Assembly (NCBI GenBank): GCA_028284235.1
Contig: JANQSC010000032.1
Coordinates: 1 to 64,000 of the forward strand
Source of the DNA: Opitutaceae bacterium
GTDB lineage: Bacteria; Verrucomicrobiota; Verrucomicrobiia; Opitutales; Opitutaceae
DNA length: 64,000 bases
Reading direction: 5' to 3'
Positions 36,525-46,666 of this stretch are shown here, one piece after another (positions within the stretch are counted from its first letter, which is position 1; the number at the start of each line of letters is the position of its first letter). Below the pieces are notes generated by a model. The model had not been told where the DNA came from. It searched no databases and was given only the letters and a program-made list of their open reading frames with translations. The position numbers and the translations under genes are program-made.

Positions 36525-36800
36525 TCACGCCTCCGCTTCGGCAGGGGCAGGGGCTTCCTTGCGGGCTCGCTTGATCAGGGCGTTGGCCGTCTCGGTCGGC
36601 TTCGCTCCCACCGACATCCAGTAGTCCGCTCGCTCCACATTGAGAGTCAACTCCACTTGCTTGCCCTTGGGGCTGGGGAGGTAGGTGCCAAGCTTTTCAA
36701 CGAAGCGGCCATCGCGACGGCTGCGCGCTTCGGCAACCACCACGCGGTAGATGGGATTGTGGGTGGCTCCACCCCTCTGAAGTTTGATCTTTAAGGCCAT
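36525..36800 (-). CDS. rpsP: 30S ribosomal protein S16
   Basis: The 91-residue protein begins at ATG 36800 with MALKIKLQRGG, the family start, and contains PIYRVVVAEARSRRDGRFVEKLG and ERADYWMSVGAKPT. It binds 16S rRNA in the 5' domain. An earlier in-frame start adds 16 residues not found in S16. The alanine- and proline-rich end is usual for the family. It is divergent from ychF by 95 bp. Confidence 0.98.
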   Translation of the reverse strand: MALKIKLQRGGATHNPIYRVVVAEARSRRDGRFVEKLGTYLPSPKGKQVELTLNVERADYWMSVGAKPTETANALIKRARKEAPAPAEAEA

Positions 36801-36895
36801 GATTCGGTGTCCTGGAAAATTCGGAAAAAGACGAGGAAGATTTACCAAAATTGGGTCTTGTCAAGCAACATCCGATTGAATGTTCTGCCTCGCCT

Positions 36896-37999
36896 ATGCT
36901 CAAAGCTGGTATCGTCGGTCTCCCCAATGTTGGCAAGTCTACGCTTTTCAACGCGCTCACCCGCACCCGGAAGGCGGAGTCCGCGAACTACCCCTTCTGC
37001 ACCATCGATCCCAACGTGGGCGTCGTGAACGTGCCGGACGACCGACTCGACGTCCTGAAGGACATCGCCAAGACCCAAGTGGTCATTCCGGCCGCCATCG
37101 AATTCGTCGACATCGCCGGCTTGGTCGAAGGCGCTAGCAAAGGCGAAGGCCTCGGGAACAAGTTCCTGGCCAACATCCGGGAGGTCGACGCCATCGTCCA
37201 AGTCGTTCGCTGCTTTGAGAACGACGAGATCATTCACAACATGGGCTCCGTCGACCCGATCCGCGATATCGAGATTATCAATACAGAGCTCGTTCTCGCC
37301 GACCTCGAGTCCGTCGAGCGCCAGAAGGAAAAAGCCCTCAAGAAAGCCCGCGGCAACGACAAGGACGCACAGGCCGTCTGCGATCTCATCGACCGTCTCA
37401 TTCCCCACTTCAACGAGGGAAAATCGGCCAACACGCTTTCCGTCACCGACGAGGAAGCCGAAGTCATGAAGGGACTTCACCTCCTTTCCTCCAAGTCCGT
37501 AATCTACGCCGCCAACGTCATGGAGGACGACCTCGCTGACTCCGAGAACAACGAGCTGGTGGCCAAAGTGCGGGCCTTCGCGAAAGAAAGCCAAGACGCG
37601 GGATGCGTCGTCATCAGCGCCCAAATCGAGTCCGAACTGGTTGACTTGTCGCCCGAGGAGGCAGGCGAATTCCTCGCGGATCTCGGCGTCGCCGACTCCG
37701 GCATTTCGCTCCTGATCAAGGCGACCTACGCCCTTCTCGGGCTCGAAACTTACTTCACCGCCGGCGAGAAGGAAGTGCGGGCCTGGACGTTCACTACGGG
37801 CATGCTCGCGCCGCAAGCAGCGGGCGTTATCCACACCGATTTCGAAAAAGGTTTCATCAAGGCTGAAGTAGTCTCCTACGAGGATCTTTCTTCGCTGGGA
37901 AGCGTCGCCGCCGCCCGCGACGCCGGAAAATACCGCCTCGAAGGGAAAGAATACGCCTTCAAAGACGGGGACGTCGCCTTGTTCCGTTTCGCTAATTGA
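36896..37999 (+). CDS. ychF: Ribosome-binding ATPase YchF
   Basis: The 367-residue OBG-family ATPase has the G1 motif GLPNVGKS (7-14), the F-C-T-I-D-P-N-V-G switch I segment and [19 protein letters not shown] (about 69-87). In place of the guanine-specificity NKxD it has N-V-M-E (in [10 protein letters not shown]), the substitution that gives YchF its ATP preference. The C-terminal TGS domain (about 283-367) ends [16 protein letters not shown]. The ATG at 36896 gives the family N-terminus MLKAGIVG. Confidence 0.97.
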   Translation: MLKAGIVGLPNVGKSTLFNALTRTRKAESANYPFCTIDPNVGVVNVPDDRLDVLKDIAKTQVVIPAAIEFVDIAGLVEGASKGEGLGNKFLANIREVDAIVQVVRCFENDEIIHNMGSVDPIRDIEIINTELVLADLESVERQKEKALKKARGNDKDAQAVCDLIDRLIPHFNEGKSANTLSVTDEEAEVMKGLHLLSSKSVIYAANVMEDDLADSENNELVAKVRAFAKESQDAGCVVISAQIESELVDLSPEEAGEFLADLGVADSGISLLIKATYALLGLETYFTAGEKEVRAWTFTTGMLAPQAAGVIHTDFEKGFIKAEVVSYEDLSSLGSVAAARDAGKYRLEGKEYAFKDGDVALFRFAN

Positions 38000-38263
38000 G
38001 GCCGGAAACGGCGCTCGGCCGAAAAACCGCCGAATCCCGAAAAAACCGGCGAACCAACCGCCCCCGAACCGGTCTCGTACAGTACGCGATTCCGATCGCG
38101 AGCGACGCAACGCCGCGACCACTCGAAAGCCCACCGGATCAAACCGCGTAGGTAATAGAGCCCAATCGCAACAAAACCACTAAGCCAAACGTGTTATCTA
38201 GCGATAATTTAGCTGTCGGCTTTCCTTGTAATTCGCCTGAAAATGATGATTCTCCGTTAACGC

Positions 38264-39106
38264 ATGCTTTACGATCGACCCTACATGCAGTCCAGCCCCG
38301 ACGCCCGATCACGCAACCTGATCTTCGGGATCATCCTTTTCAACGTCTTCGTCTTCGCCATTCAACTCGCCGCCGGCGAAGGATTCACCCGATTTTTCGA
38401 GCTCAGCGTGGTCGACACCCGCATTTGGGCCTTTCTCACCTACGCCTTCCTCCACCACACCGGAGGGATCATGCACATTCTCGCCAACATGATCGGGGTG
38501 TTTTTCCTCGGGCGAGCCATCCTGCCGCAAATCGGCGAAAAGCGATTCGTCCAGCTCTACCTGGGGTCGAGCGTAGTAGGCGGGCTCGTCTGGTACCTCG
38601 TCACCTTCGCCACGCAATCGACAAGCGTCGTCGGCGCTTCCGGGGCCGTTTTCGGGCTTATCACCTTTTTCGCCCTGCTATTCGGGGACAGCGACATCTA
38701 CTTCATGATGGTCATCCGCATGAAGGCCAAGGTGGTCATGTACGTCTCTCTCGGGATCGCCGCCTTCGGCTTCATTTTCTTCGAACTGCTGAATCAAAGC
38801 GGCACCGCCCACTCCGCCCATCTCGGCGGCATGCTCGGCGGCTACCTTTTTTATAAATTCGTCTACGCTCGGAATCCCAGCCTGGGCAAGTCCGACCGCT
38901 TTTCGATGCCCGACTGGTTCCAGTCCAAGAAGAAAAAACCCGCCCAAAAGTCGTTCCCCTACAAGGTGAATATCACCCCAACACGCGACTTGAAAAAGGA
39001 AGTCGACCGAATCCTGGACAAAATCAACAGCAAAGGCTTCGGCGCCCTCACCGACAGCGAGAAGAAAATTCTAGACGAAGCGGGCGACCTGCTGAAAAAG
39101 CGGTAA
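38264..39106 (+). CDS. Rhomboid family intramembrane serine protease
   Basis: The 280-residue, six-helix membrane protein has an intact catalytic dyad: S126 in GASGAVFG and H186 in AHSAHLGGMLGG. H71 and N75 (in HILANM) provide the loop-1 region that stabilises the tetrahedral intermediate. It should cleave single-span membrane proteins within the bilayer. A cytoplasmic tail of about 80 basic residues follows the last helix (PFKKKPAQ-type, with a helical KKEVDRILDKI end). This contrasts with the inactive rhomboid-like protein at 14321. A 264-bp leader with AT-rich sequence before the ATG shows no clear promoter. Confidence 0.92.
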   Translation: MLYDRPYMQSSPDARSRNLIFGIILFNVFVFAIQLAAGEGFTRFFELSVVDTRIWAFLTYAFLHHTGGIMHILANMIGVFFLGRAILPQIGEKRFVQLYLGSSVVGGLVWYLVTFATQSTSVVGASGAVFGLITFFALLFGDSDIYFMMVIRMKAKVVMYVSLGIAAFGFIFFELLNQSGTAHSAHLGGMLGGYLFYKFVYARNPSLGKSDRFSMPDWFQSKKKKPAQKSFPYKVNITPTRDLKKEVDRILDKINSKGFGALTDSEKKILDEAGDLLKKR

Positions 39107-39263
39107 CCGCCGCCGTGGGCCAGCGCGTTTTAAGTTTTGCCCCCAACCGACTTTTCACACTTAATCACACACTCGTAACTACTTACCGACCGCCAATCCA
39201 ACTCCACGACCACTTTTCGCGAATCGCCTCGCCCATTCGCCCCAATCTCGAAACCACAGCGCA

Positions 39264-41606
39264 ATGTTGAAACGAACCGCCATTCTTACTACCTCAATCC
39301 TGATTGGAATTAGCGTCGGATTCGGCCTGACGGAAAAAGAGCCGCTTTCCGAACCCGCCGAACTTCCCGTCCTCGAGCCCTCAGACCTGATGTCGCAGGA
39401 GACGATGCGCGTCATCGAAATGCTCGAAACCCTCCACTTCAACAACGAGGAAATCTCCGACGAGACCTTCACGGTCCTCATCCACGAATTCATGGACCGG
39501 CTCGACTACAACCGGCTCTACTTCCAGCAGTCCGACGAGCAGGAATTCATCGACACTTTCGGCCCTCGCCTCAGCATGCAAATGCGCCACAAGGGCAATC
39601 TCGACGCCGCCTTCGCGATCTACGAACGCTACCGGGAAATCGCCCTCGAACGCATCGACTGGGTGCTCGAGCGCCTCGAAGGCGAATGGGCCTTCGACAC
39701 CGACGAGGAATTCGAATTCGACCGCAGCGAAACCCCGCGACCCACGACCGACGACGAAGCCGACTACCTTTGGGTCAAGCGTCTCAAGCAGGAAATGCTT
39801 CAGGAGCTCCTCAACGACAAAAGCGAGGAAGACGCCCAGGAACGCATCGCCAAACGCTACGAGCGCCAGAGACGCAGCATCCTCGAATTCGGCTCCAGCG
39901 ACGTGCAAGAGATCTTCCTCACGAGCCTCACCCACATATTCGATCCGCACTCCACTTTCTTTTCCTCGGACACCTTCGAAGACTTCAGCATTCAAATGCG
40001 CCTCTCTCTCGTCGGCATCGGCGCCCTCCTCAGCGAAGAGGACGGCTACTGCGTCATCCGCGAACTCATCCCCGGCGGGCCCGCAAAAAACACCACCGAC
40101 TTGAAACCCAACGACCGCATCGTCGCCGTCGCCCAAGGCGACGAAGAACCCGTCGACATCATCGACATGGGACTGCGGAAGGTAGTCGACCAAATTCGCG
40201 GCGAAAAAGGCACCGTCGTCAACCTGACCATCATACCCGCGGACGCCGTCGACGAATCCGAGCGCCGCGTCGTCAGCATCGTGCGCGACACCGTCCGCAT
40301 CAATTCCAGCCGCTGCGAAGGCGAAATCCACCAAGTCCCCACCGCCAGCGGATCGACCATGTCCATCGGCGTCATCGACATTCCCGGCTTCTACGGCTCG
40401 GAAGAATCCAGAACCAGCGTCACCGCCGACGTCGAGGAACTCGTTCTCAAAATGAAAGACGAAGGCGTCCAAGCCATCGTCCTCGACCTGCGACGCAATG
40501 GAGGCGGACTCCTAAACGAAGCCGTCGACATGACCGGACTCTTCATCTCTCGCGGCCCCGTCGTTCAGGTGAAAGACTCCTACGGAAAAATCCTCGCCCG
40601 CTCCGACCGCAACCCGAAAGTCGTCTACAACGGCCCGCTCGCCGTGCTCACCTCGCGCCACAGCGCCTCCGCTTCGGAAATCCTCGCCGGAGCCCTGCAG
40701 AACTACGGACGAGCGCTTATCATCGGCAACGACAGCACCCACGGCAAAGGCACCGTGCAACAAGTCCTCCCCTTGGAAGACTACGTGCTCCGAGCATTCA
40801 ATTCCGACAACAAGGCCGGCGCCGCCAAACTCACCATTCAAAAGTACTACCTTCCCAACGGCTTCTCCGTGCAACGCAAAGGAGTTGTATCCGATATTTC
40901 AGTACCATCCGTCGCGGACGTAACCGCTCAAGGCGAGGCCGACCTCGACAACGCGCTCGCCTGGGACTACATCAAGCCGGCTCGCTTTTTCGTGGAAATG
41001 ACGCTCAAGAAGCCGTTCATCGAAACGCTCACCAAACAAAGTAAAGAGCGTCGCATCCAGCTCGAGGAATTCGATTTCCTCAGAGAACGTCTCGACTGGT
41101 ACGAGGAACGGGAAGAGCAGAAGTTCATTTCCCTCAACCTCGAGCGCCGCAAGCAAATGATGGAGGAAGACAAGGCCTTCATCGACGCGATGAAAGACCG
41201 CCAGCGCACGCTCGCGGAAGTGAATTTCGACAAAAAGGAGATCAAACTCGACGCTGTTCTGAAGGAAGAGGAAGAGAACAAAGAGGATGAGGAGGAAGTC
41301 GATCCCGATTTCACTAAGAAGGAAACGCCCTCCTCCGGCCCCACCGACGAGGACGGAGCGCTCGCTCAAGTCAACGAATCGTCAAACGAAGAAAAGAGCG
41401 ACAACACAACTGAAGTTGCCGAAAACGCTGATGCCGAAAAAGAGGACGAGGAAGAAGAGCCCGTGCCCGACTTCGACATCCAGCTCCGCGAAGCCTTGCG
41501 CATCATGGTCGACGCCGTCAACGCCTCGCCCAATATCAACGACTGGAAGCAACCCGCGCTCCCCTTAGCCTCGTCCAAGTCTCGCTTCGAAAAGCTCATC
41601 AACTGA
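39264..41606 (+). CDS. prc: Carboxy-terminal processing protease Prc (S41 family)
   Basis: The 780-residue periplasmic enzyme degrades tagged or misfolded proteins and processes envelope proteins. A signal peptide or anchor opens it (TAILTTSILIGISVGFGL, residues 5-22). A PDZ domain occupies about 245-330. The Ser-Lys catalytic motif SASASEI is at 467-473 with K495 in HGKGTVQQ. A glutamate-rich C-terminal extension (about 665-745) precedes the end. The length matches Prc/Tsp rather than shorter CtpA forms. Its 3' end faces prmC, with repeats between. Confidence 0.94.
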   Translation: MLKRTAILTTSILIGISVGFGLTEKEPLSEPAELPVLEPSDLMSQETMRVIEMLETLHFNNEEISDETFTVLIHEFMDRLDYNRLYFQQSDEQEFIDTFGPRLSMQMRHKGNLDAAFAIYERYREIALERIDWVLERLEGEWAFDTDEEFEFDRSETPRPTTDDEADYLWVKRLKQEMLQELLNDKSEEDAQERIAKRYERQRRSILEFGSSDVQEIFLTSLTHIFDPHSTFFSSDTFEDFSIQMRLSLVGIGALLSEEDGYCVIRELIPGGPAKNTTDLKPNDRIVAVAQGDEEPVDIIDMGLRKVVDQIRGEKGTVVNLTIIPADAVDESERRVVSIVRDTVRINSSRCEGEIHQVPTASGSTMSIGVIDIPGFYGSEESRTSVTADVEELVLKMKDEGVQAIVLDLRRNGGGLLNEAVDMTGLFISRGPVVQVKDSYGKILARSDRNPKVVYNGPLAVLTSRHSASASEILAGALQNYGRALIIGNDSTHGKGTVQQVLPLEDYVLRAFNSDNKAGAAKLTIQKYYLPNGFSVQRKGVVSDISVPSVADVTAQGEADLDNALAWDYIKPARFFVEMTLKKPFIETLTKQSKERRIQLEEFDFLRERLDWYEEREEQKFISLNLERRKQMMEEDKAFIDAMKDRQRTLAEVNFDKKEIKLDAVLKEEEENKEDEEEVDPDFTKKETPSSGPTDEDGALAQVNESSNEEKSDNTTEVAENADAEKEDEEEEPVPDFDIQLREALRIMVDAVNASPNINDWKQPALPLASSKSRFEKLIN

Positions 41607-41656
41607 GAGTCCGTCGAAGTTCTCGACCAGAGTCTATCCCAAAAGTTTTTGGACAT

Positions 41657-41681
41657 CGCTCTCCTGTCGTTGACAGGATCG
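41657..41681. repeat. 7-bp hairpin shared with the 30.1 kb cluster
   Basis: TCCTGTC-GTT-GACAGGA (41662-41678) is a perfect 7-bp hairpin with a 3-nt loop. The 25-bp context CGCTCTCCTGT...ACAGGATCG recurs with small changes at 30162-30185. It is between the convergent ends of prc and prmC. Confidence 0.6.
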
Positions 41682-41714
41682 TGGTCTGACCTCCCACCAC
41701 ATTCTCGTAAACTC

Positions 41715-41803
41715 AAACCCGCCGAGACGTCGCGTTCCACCCTAGACGCAAGTGAAGTAGGTGGAACCCGACGTCCCGGCGGGTTTTCTCGGGCAAGAAA
41801 TTC
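41715..41803 (+). repeat. Dispersed 27-bp-arm palindrome, copy 1
   Basis: Arms 41715-41741 and 41760-41786 match as inverted repeats in 25 of 27 positions around an 18-nt loop and carry AAACCCGCCG/CGGCGGGTTT ends. The 3' flank (GGGCAAGAAATTC, 41791-41803) is conserved with the second copy at 56736-56825, which lies in the opposite orientation. A position near gene 3' ends in both places would suit a terminator or a REP-like element. Confidence 0.85.
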
Positions 41804-41894
41804 AACACGTTGGAATGTACCCACCCAGCGGGGCGGAGATCTAGCGAACAATGTGAGCGATGTCCAAAAACCACTCGCGCATACCGAATCGATC

Positions 41895-42755
41895 TCACTT
41901 CCGAGCGCGGATGAAACGCGCTCGCCCGCTCCAGTCCGCGATTCCCTCGCTTTCGCTGTATCCAAGACGCGAACACGCATCCAGCAAGGCCCGGTGATGC
42001 TCGATTCCGGTTTCCAGCCAAAGCGATCCTCCGTCCGACAATCGCGTAAAGGCTCCTTCCACAATCCGAAGCAAATCCGCCAAACCGTCGTTTTCCGCGA
42101 CCAAAGCGATCCTGGGCTCGAAGTCCTTCACTTCGCTTTCCGCTTCCGCGACTTCCGATTCGGTCAGGTAGGGCGGGTTCGAGACAATCAGATCGAAGGG
42201 CGTTTCACCACCCAGCCCTTCGAACCAATCCGATTCGACAAATGCCACGCGACTTTGAAACCCGCAATGCAACGCGTTCTCCCGAGCCAGCTCCAGGGCG
42301 TCGGGGCTCCGGTCGACCGCAACCAACTCCGCTCGCGGATAGTGCATGGCCAGCGCCAACGCGATCACGCCGGTTCCAGTACCCAAATCTAGAATACGAA
42401 TAGACTCGTCAATCTCAGGACCGAGATCTTTGACCAGCTCGACCAGCTGCTCCGTCTCCGGTCGCGGGATCAATGCCCGGGCGTCGCACTTCACGGTGAG
42501 ATCGTGAAACTGCGTCTGCCCGGTAATGTACTGAAGCGGCTCACGTTTTCCGCGCCGGGCCACAAATTCCCGCATCCGCGCCAGTTCGTCCTCCACCAGC
42601 GGCCGATCGAATTGCAGGTAGATCTGCATGCGATCCAAACCCAAGGCATGGGCGATCAGCCACTCCGCATTCAAACGCGGGCTCTCCACTTGCTTCCGCT
42701 CTAGAAAGTCCGCGCTTTTGAGGACCACGTCTAGAACTGTCAGCGTCGCGCTCAT
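41895..42755 (-). CDS. prmC: Peptide chain release factor N5-glutamine methyltransferase
   Basis: The 286-residue SAM-dependent enzyme methylates the glutamine of the GGQ motif of release factors. The SAM motif LDLGTGTGVIALALA (about 126-140) and catalytic NPPY (in VSNPPYLTESE, about 190-200) are intact. An N-terminal helical domain of about 85 residues contacts the release factor. It follows prfA by 13 bp on the same strand, so the enzyme and its substrate are cotranscribed. Confidence 0.96.
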   Translation of the reverse strand: MSATLTVLDVVLKSADFLERKQVESPRLNAEWLIAHALGLDRMQIYLQFDRPLVEDELARMREFVARRGKREPLQYITGQTQFHDLTVKCDARALIPRPETEQLVELVKDLGPEIDESIRILDLGTGTGVIALALAMHYPRAELVAVDRSPDALELARENALHCGFQSRVAFVESDWFEGLGGETPFDLIVSNPPYLTESEVAEAESEVKDFEPRIALVAENDGLADLLRIVEGAFTRLSDGGSLWLETGIEHHRALLDACSRLGYSESEGIADWSGRARFIRARK

Positions 42756-42768
42756 CGTTTGGAGACGC

Positions 42769-43866
42769 CTACGATTCGCTTTGAGCGGAAATGAGGGCTT
42801 CGATTTTCAGCTTTTGATCTTCTAGCTGAAGCGCGTCCATCACTTCGTCCAGCTCGCCCTCCATGACCTGAGGCAGACTGTGGACGGTCAGGCCAATTCG
42901 GTGATCGGTCAGCCGGCTCTGCGGAAAATTGTAGGTGCGAATTCGCTCGCTCCGGTCGCCCGTCCCCACTTGCTGCTTGCGGTTCTCGGCGTACTTCGCC
43001 CGCTCCTCTTCCTCTTTGGCCTGTAGAAGACGCGAACGCAAAACCGTCATCGCCTTCGCCTTGTTCTTGATCTGCGAGCGCTCGTCGGCGCAATTGACGA
43101 TGATGCCAGTCGGCTTGTGCAAGATCTGAACCGCCGAGTCCGTGGTGTTGACTCCCTGCCCGCCGGGACCACTCGCCCGCGAAACCGTGATCTCCAATTC
43201 CTGGGGATCGATCTCGATATCGACCTCCTCCGCCTCGGGCAAAACCGCAACGGTAACCGTCGAAGTGTGGATCCTCCCTTGCGACTCCGTTTCCGGCACG
43301 CGCTGCACTCGATGCACGCCGCTTTCAAATTTCATCTGCTTGTAGGCTTCCTCCCCGCGGATGAGAAAAGCCACTTCCTTGAAACCGCTAATTCCGCTTT
43401 CGCTCGAACTCATCTGCTCGAGCGTCCAGCCACGGCGCTCGACCAACCGAGAGTACATGCGAAACAAGTCCCCCGCGAACAAGGACGCCTCGTCGCCGCC
43501 CGCTCCCGCGCGGATTTCCACGATCGTGTTGCGCGAGTCCGAGTCTTCCGGCGGAATCATGGATACCAGAATCTTCTCTTCCAAGCGGTCGATCGTTTCT
43601 TCCAGCTCCGGCAGCTCCTCTGTGGCAAGCTCTTTCAATTCCTCGTCGCCGTCAGGATCGGCCAGCAGTTCGTTGTGCTCCGCCCGAGCGTTCTTCGCTT
43701 GCTCCAGCGCAGCGTGGTCCTCGAGCAATTGACGCAGCTTCATCTGCTCCCTCGACAACGCCGCCGAACGCCGCGCGTCGTTGAAGAAATCCGGCTGATT
43801 CATCATCTCGTCGATCTCCGCGACGCGATTCTTGAATGGAGTGATATCTGGAAGCTCGATCGCCAT
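42769..43866 (-). CDS. prfA: Peptide chain release factor 1
   Basis: The 365-residue protein recognises UAA and UAG. The catalytic GGQ is in [17 protein letters not shown] (about 230-246), and an N-terminal helical domain starts with [20 protein letters not shown]. The PVT-type tripeptide region lies in the beta-strand segment near 190. I chose ATG 43866 because an upstream in-frame frame of 61 residues has no family sequence and would cover the divergent promoter. The partner methyltransferase prmC follows immediately. Confidence 0.97.
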   Translation of the reverse strand: MAIELPDITPFKNRVAEIDEMMNQPDFFNDARRSAALSREQMKLRQLLEDHAALEQAKNARAEHNELLADPDGDEELKELATEELPELEETIDRLEEKILVSMIPPEDSDSRNTIVEIRAGAGGDEASLFAGDLFRMYSRLVERRGWTLEQMSSSESGISGFKEVAFLIRGEEAYKQMKFESGVHRVQRVPETESQGRIHTSTVTVAVLPEAEEVDIEIDPQELEITVSRASGPGGQGVNTTDSAVQILHKPTGIIVNCADERSQIKNKAKAMTVLRSRLLQAKEEEERAKYAENRKQQVGTGDRSERIRTYNFPQSRLTDHRIGLTVHSLPQVMEGELDEVMDALQLEDQKLKIEALISAQSES

Positions 43867-43993
43867 AATTAAAGAAAGAAGGAGCAATGCCGGTTCGCCT
43901 GCCAAACTGCAAATCCGAATTTCATCCGATTCGAAGCCGCATTCCTCGAAATTGGCCATTGCAGTCGCGTCCCCATCCTCTTTGCTTGCGGCT

Positions 43994-45013
43994 ATGGCAC
44001 ACGGACTGTTCACCCAGAACAGAATCGCCCTGATTTGGGACTTCGACAAGACGCTGATTCCCGGCTACATGCAGCAGCCGATATTCGAGCGCTACCAGAT
44101 CGACGAGGCCCGCTTCTGGGAGGAAACCAACGCCCTCGCCGAGCGTTATCACGAACGCGGCTACCGCGTCTCCGGCGAAAGCGTCTACCTGAACCACATT
44201 CTCACCCACGTGCGCAACGGCGAGATGAAGGGCCTCAACAACGACACCCTGCGCGAGCTCGGCGCCGAAATTGAATTCTACGAAGGCCTGCCCGAGTTTT
44301 TTAGCGAACTCCGAGCCGAAGCGCGCTCCAAACCTGAATACGAAAAACACGAAATCGAATTGGAGCACTACATCGTCAGCACCGGCCTGGCCGAGATGAT
44401 CCGAGGAAGCAAAATCGCTCCCTACGTCGATGGAATATGGGGATGCGAGTTCATCGAGAATCCGCTCCTGCCCGGATTCAATCGTCAGGACGAGCTCGGA
44501 ATGGAGACCGAAAAAGAGATCTGCCAAATCGGGATGATGGTCGACAACACCACCAAAACCCGAGCCCTGTTCGAGATCAACAAAGGCTCCAACAAAGACG
44601 CCGCCATCGACGTGAACGCCAAGATGGCCCACGAGGACCGCCGCATCCCCTTCCAGAATATGATCTACATTGCCGACGGCCCGAGCGATGTTCCCAGCTT
44701 TTCTGTCGTGCGGAAGTTCGGCGGCAAAGCCTACGCCGTCTACAAGCCCACCAACGAAGCCGAATTCGCCCAAAACGACCGGCTGCTGCAGACCAACCGC
44801 ATCCACGCCTACGGTCCCGCCCGCTACCTCCGAGACTCCAACACCTCCATGTGGCTGCGGCTCCACGTGCAGAAAATCTGCGACCGGATCGTGGCCGATC
44901 GCGAAACGAATTTCGCCCGCAAAATCGCGGAACCTCCTCGACATCTGAAGGACAAACCGTTGAATCCCGATGATACGCCAGAACAAGAGGAACAGGAATC
45001 CCTCGAGCTCTAG
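43994..45013 (+). CDS. HAD family hydrolase
   Basis: The 339-residue protein begins with the HAD catalytic motif DFDKTLIPG (16-24), with nucleophile D16 and acid D18. The large cap (about 25-210) contains helices, and the C-terminal motif [10 protein letters not shown] (motif IV) follows near 228-238. The gene occurs as a single unit divergent to prfA. Phosphatase activity on a small metabolite is the likely role; the substrate is unknown. An earlier in-frame ATG at 43832 is rejected because it lies within prfA. Confidence 0.85.
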   Translation: MAHGLFTQNRIALIWDFDKTLIPGYMQQPIFERYQIDEARFWEETNALAERYHERGYRVSGESVYLNHILTHVRNGEMKGLNNDTLRELGAEIEFYEGLPEFFSELRAEARSKPEYEKHEIELEHYIVSTGLAEMIRGSKIAPYVDGIWGCEFIENPLLPGFNRQDELGMETEKEICQIGMMVDNTTKTRALFEINKGSNKDAAIDVNAKMAHEDRRIPFQNMIYIADGPSDVPSFSVVRKFGGKAYAVYKPTNEAEFAQNDRLLQTNRIHAYGPARYLRDSNTSMWLRLHVQKICDRIVADRETNFARKIAEPPRHLKDKPLNPDDTPEQEEQESLEL

Positions 45014-45203
45014 TCCCAAAACCACTGTTACACACATTTCGACCGCCGCCGCGGCGACCGTCACGAAATTCTTGAAATCCTCATTTCACTCCTCTAAACG
45101 CTTCGCGCTCACAGTTTTAAAGGCGCGAAATCCCAACCTTCCAGCCGGACCCGTCGCGCCGCGAAATTTCTCTTTAAACCCTTAAACCAATAAAAATCCA
45201 CCC

Positions 45204-45932
45204 ATGGTTGTTGTAGACAATATAGTCAAAGACTACGGGGACTTGCGCGCAGTCGACGGCGTGTCCTTCGAAGTCCGAAAAGGCGATATTCTCGGCTTTC
45301 TCGGACCCAACGGAGCCGGCAAGTCCACCACGATGAAAATGATAGCGGGCTTCCTCGCCCCGACCGCCGGCACCGCGTCCGTGGGCGGCTTCGACGTGCA
45401 GGAGAACCCGCTCGAATCCAAAAGCCGTATCGGCTACCTGCCGGAAAGCAGTCCCGCCTATCCGGAAATGACCGTCTTCGAATTCCTTACCTACGTGGCG
45501 GAATCGCGCGGCTTCCGATCGAAAGACGAAATCCACGACCGGCTCTCGGACGTCATCGTGAAATGCCACCTGCAACAGGTTCAAGGCCAGGCCATCGAAA
45601 CGCTCTCCAAGGGCTACCGGCAACGCGTCGGCGTCGCTCAAGCCATTCTCCACGACCCGCCCGTCCTCATTCTCGACGAGCCCACCGACGGGCTCGACCC
45701 GAACCAAAAGCACGAGGTGCGCAAGCTCATCAAAACCATGGCCGAGGACAAGGCCATCATCCTCTCCACCCACATCCTCGAGGAAGTCGAGGCCATCTGC
45801 AATCGCATCATCGTGATCGACCAAGGCAAAGTGCGCGTCGACGAGACGCCCGACTCGTTCAAAGCCCGCAAGCCCGGATCGTCCATCGACGAGATCTTCC
45901 GCGAACTCACTCACAGCAAGGCATACGCATGA
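45204..45932 (+). CDS. ABC transporter ATP-binding protein, GldA-like
   Basis: The 242-residue ATPase has Walker A GPNGAGKST at 34-42, the LSKGYRQRVGVAQA signature (about 134-147) and Walker B LILDEPTDGLDP (about 154-165). The permease ATG overlaps its stop (ATGA), and a GldG-like protein and a DUF4340 protein follow. The set ATPase-permease-GldG-DUF4340 matches the Gld/ABC-type modules. GldA, GldF and GldG support gliding in Bacteroidetes, but the same set is present in many non-gliding bacteria, and its true cargo is unknown. It begins an operon preceded by a 190-bp gap. Confidence 0.93.
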   Translation: MVVVDNIVKDYGDLRAVDGVSFEVRKGDILGFLGPNGAGKSTTMKMIAGFLAPTAGTASVGGFDVQENPLESKSRIGYLPESSPAYPEMTVFEFLTYVAESRGFRSKDEIHDRLSDVIVKCHLQQVQGQAIETLSKGYRQRVGVAQAILHDPPVLILDEPTDGLDPNQKHEVRKLIKTMAEDKAIILSTHILEEVEAICNRIIVIDQGKVRVDETPDSFKARKPGSSIDEIFRELTHSKAYA

Positions 45933-46648
45933 ACCAAATCGCTCCCATCTTTAAGAAAGAGTTTTTCGGCTACTTCCGCTCGCCTGTGGGCTACGTGATC
46001 CTGGCCGTCTTTCACATCGTGGTCATCAGCCTCGCCATCTTCGCGGGCTACTACGAAAGCAATCAGGCAAATTTGAATACGCTCTGGAACTTCCTTCCGT
46101 GGGCGTTTCTCATCTTCATTCCCGCTACTGGAATGCGCCTGTGGTCGGAGGAAAAACGATCGGGCAGTATCGAACTTCTTTTCACCCTTCCGATCTCCCC
46201 GCTCAGCGCCGTGCTCGGCAAGTTTCTCGCCGCCTGGGCCTTTATCGGTATTTCGCTCGCGCTCACCTTTTCCCTCGCCCTGACCACCAGCTACCTCGGC
46301 GACCCCGACTGGGGCGTTCTGATTTCCGGCTACTTTGGCTCGCTCCTGCTCGCCGCTTCCTACCTCTCGATCAGCTCGGTCTGCTCGGCCCTGACCAAGA
46401 ATCAAGTGATCGCGTTCGTCATCAGCGTTCTCATCTGCTTCCTGGCGACTATCTTCGGGTCGCACATCCTCCTCTCGGTTCTCGAAAAATTCGCGGCGCC
46501 GGGAGTCATCGAGTTCTTCGGGAACTTCAGCTTCCTCAACCACTTTCAAACCATGACTCGAGGACTGATCGAAATCGGAGCGATCTCGTTCTTCACCACA
46601 CTGACCATCGCCTTCCTCGCGATCAACGTCATCGTCTTGGAAAAGTAA
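45929..46648 (+). CDS. ABC-2 permease, GldF-like
   Basis: The 239-residue membrane protein has about six helices. The start overlaps the ATPase stop by four bases. The segment MRLWSEEKRSGSIELLFTLPIS (about 69-90) is the conserved ABC-2 coupling region near the first cytoplasmic loop. It forms the membrane part of the transporter with the upstream ATPase and is probably linked to the downstream GldG-like subunit. The start of the next gene is 18 bp after the stop. Confidence 0.92.
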   Translation: MNQIAPIFKKEFFGYFRSPVGYVILAVFHIVVISLAIFAGYYESNQANLNTLWNFLPWAFLIFIPATGMRLWSEEKRSGSIELLFTLPISPLSAVLGKFLAAWAFIGISLALTFSLALTTSYLGDPDWGVLISGYFGSLLLAASYLSISSVCSALTKNQVIAFVISVLICFLATIFGSHILLSVLEKFAAPGVIEFFGNFSFLNHFQTMTRGLIEIGAISFFTTLTIAFLAINVIVLEK

Positions 46649-46666
46649 TCACGGAGAGATACGGAC

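Noticed and set aside
39381..41044. Long open frames overlapping prc on both strands
   Set aside because: The valine- and acidic-rich minus frame and the arginine-rich plus frame have no domains and coincide with the high-GC prc gene.
43832..43993. An earlier ATG for the HAD hydrolase
   Set aside because: It would lie inside the divergent prfA gene and adds no HAD residues before the DFDKT motif.
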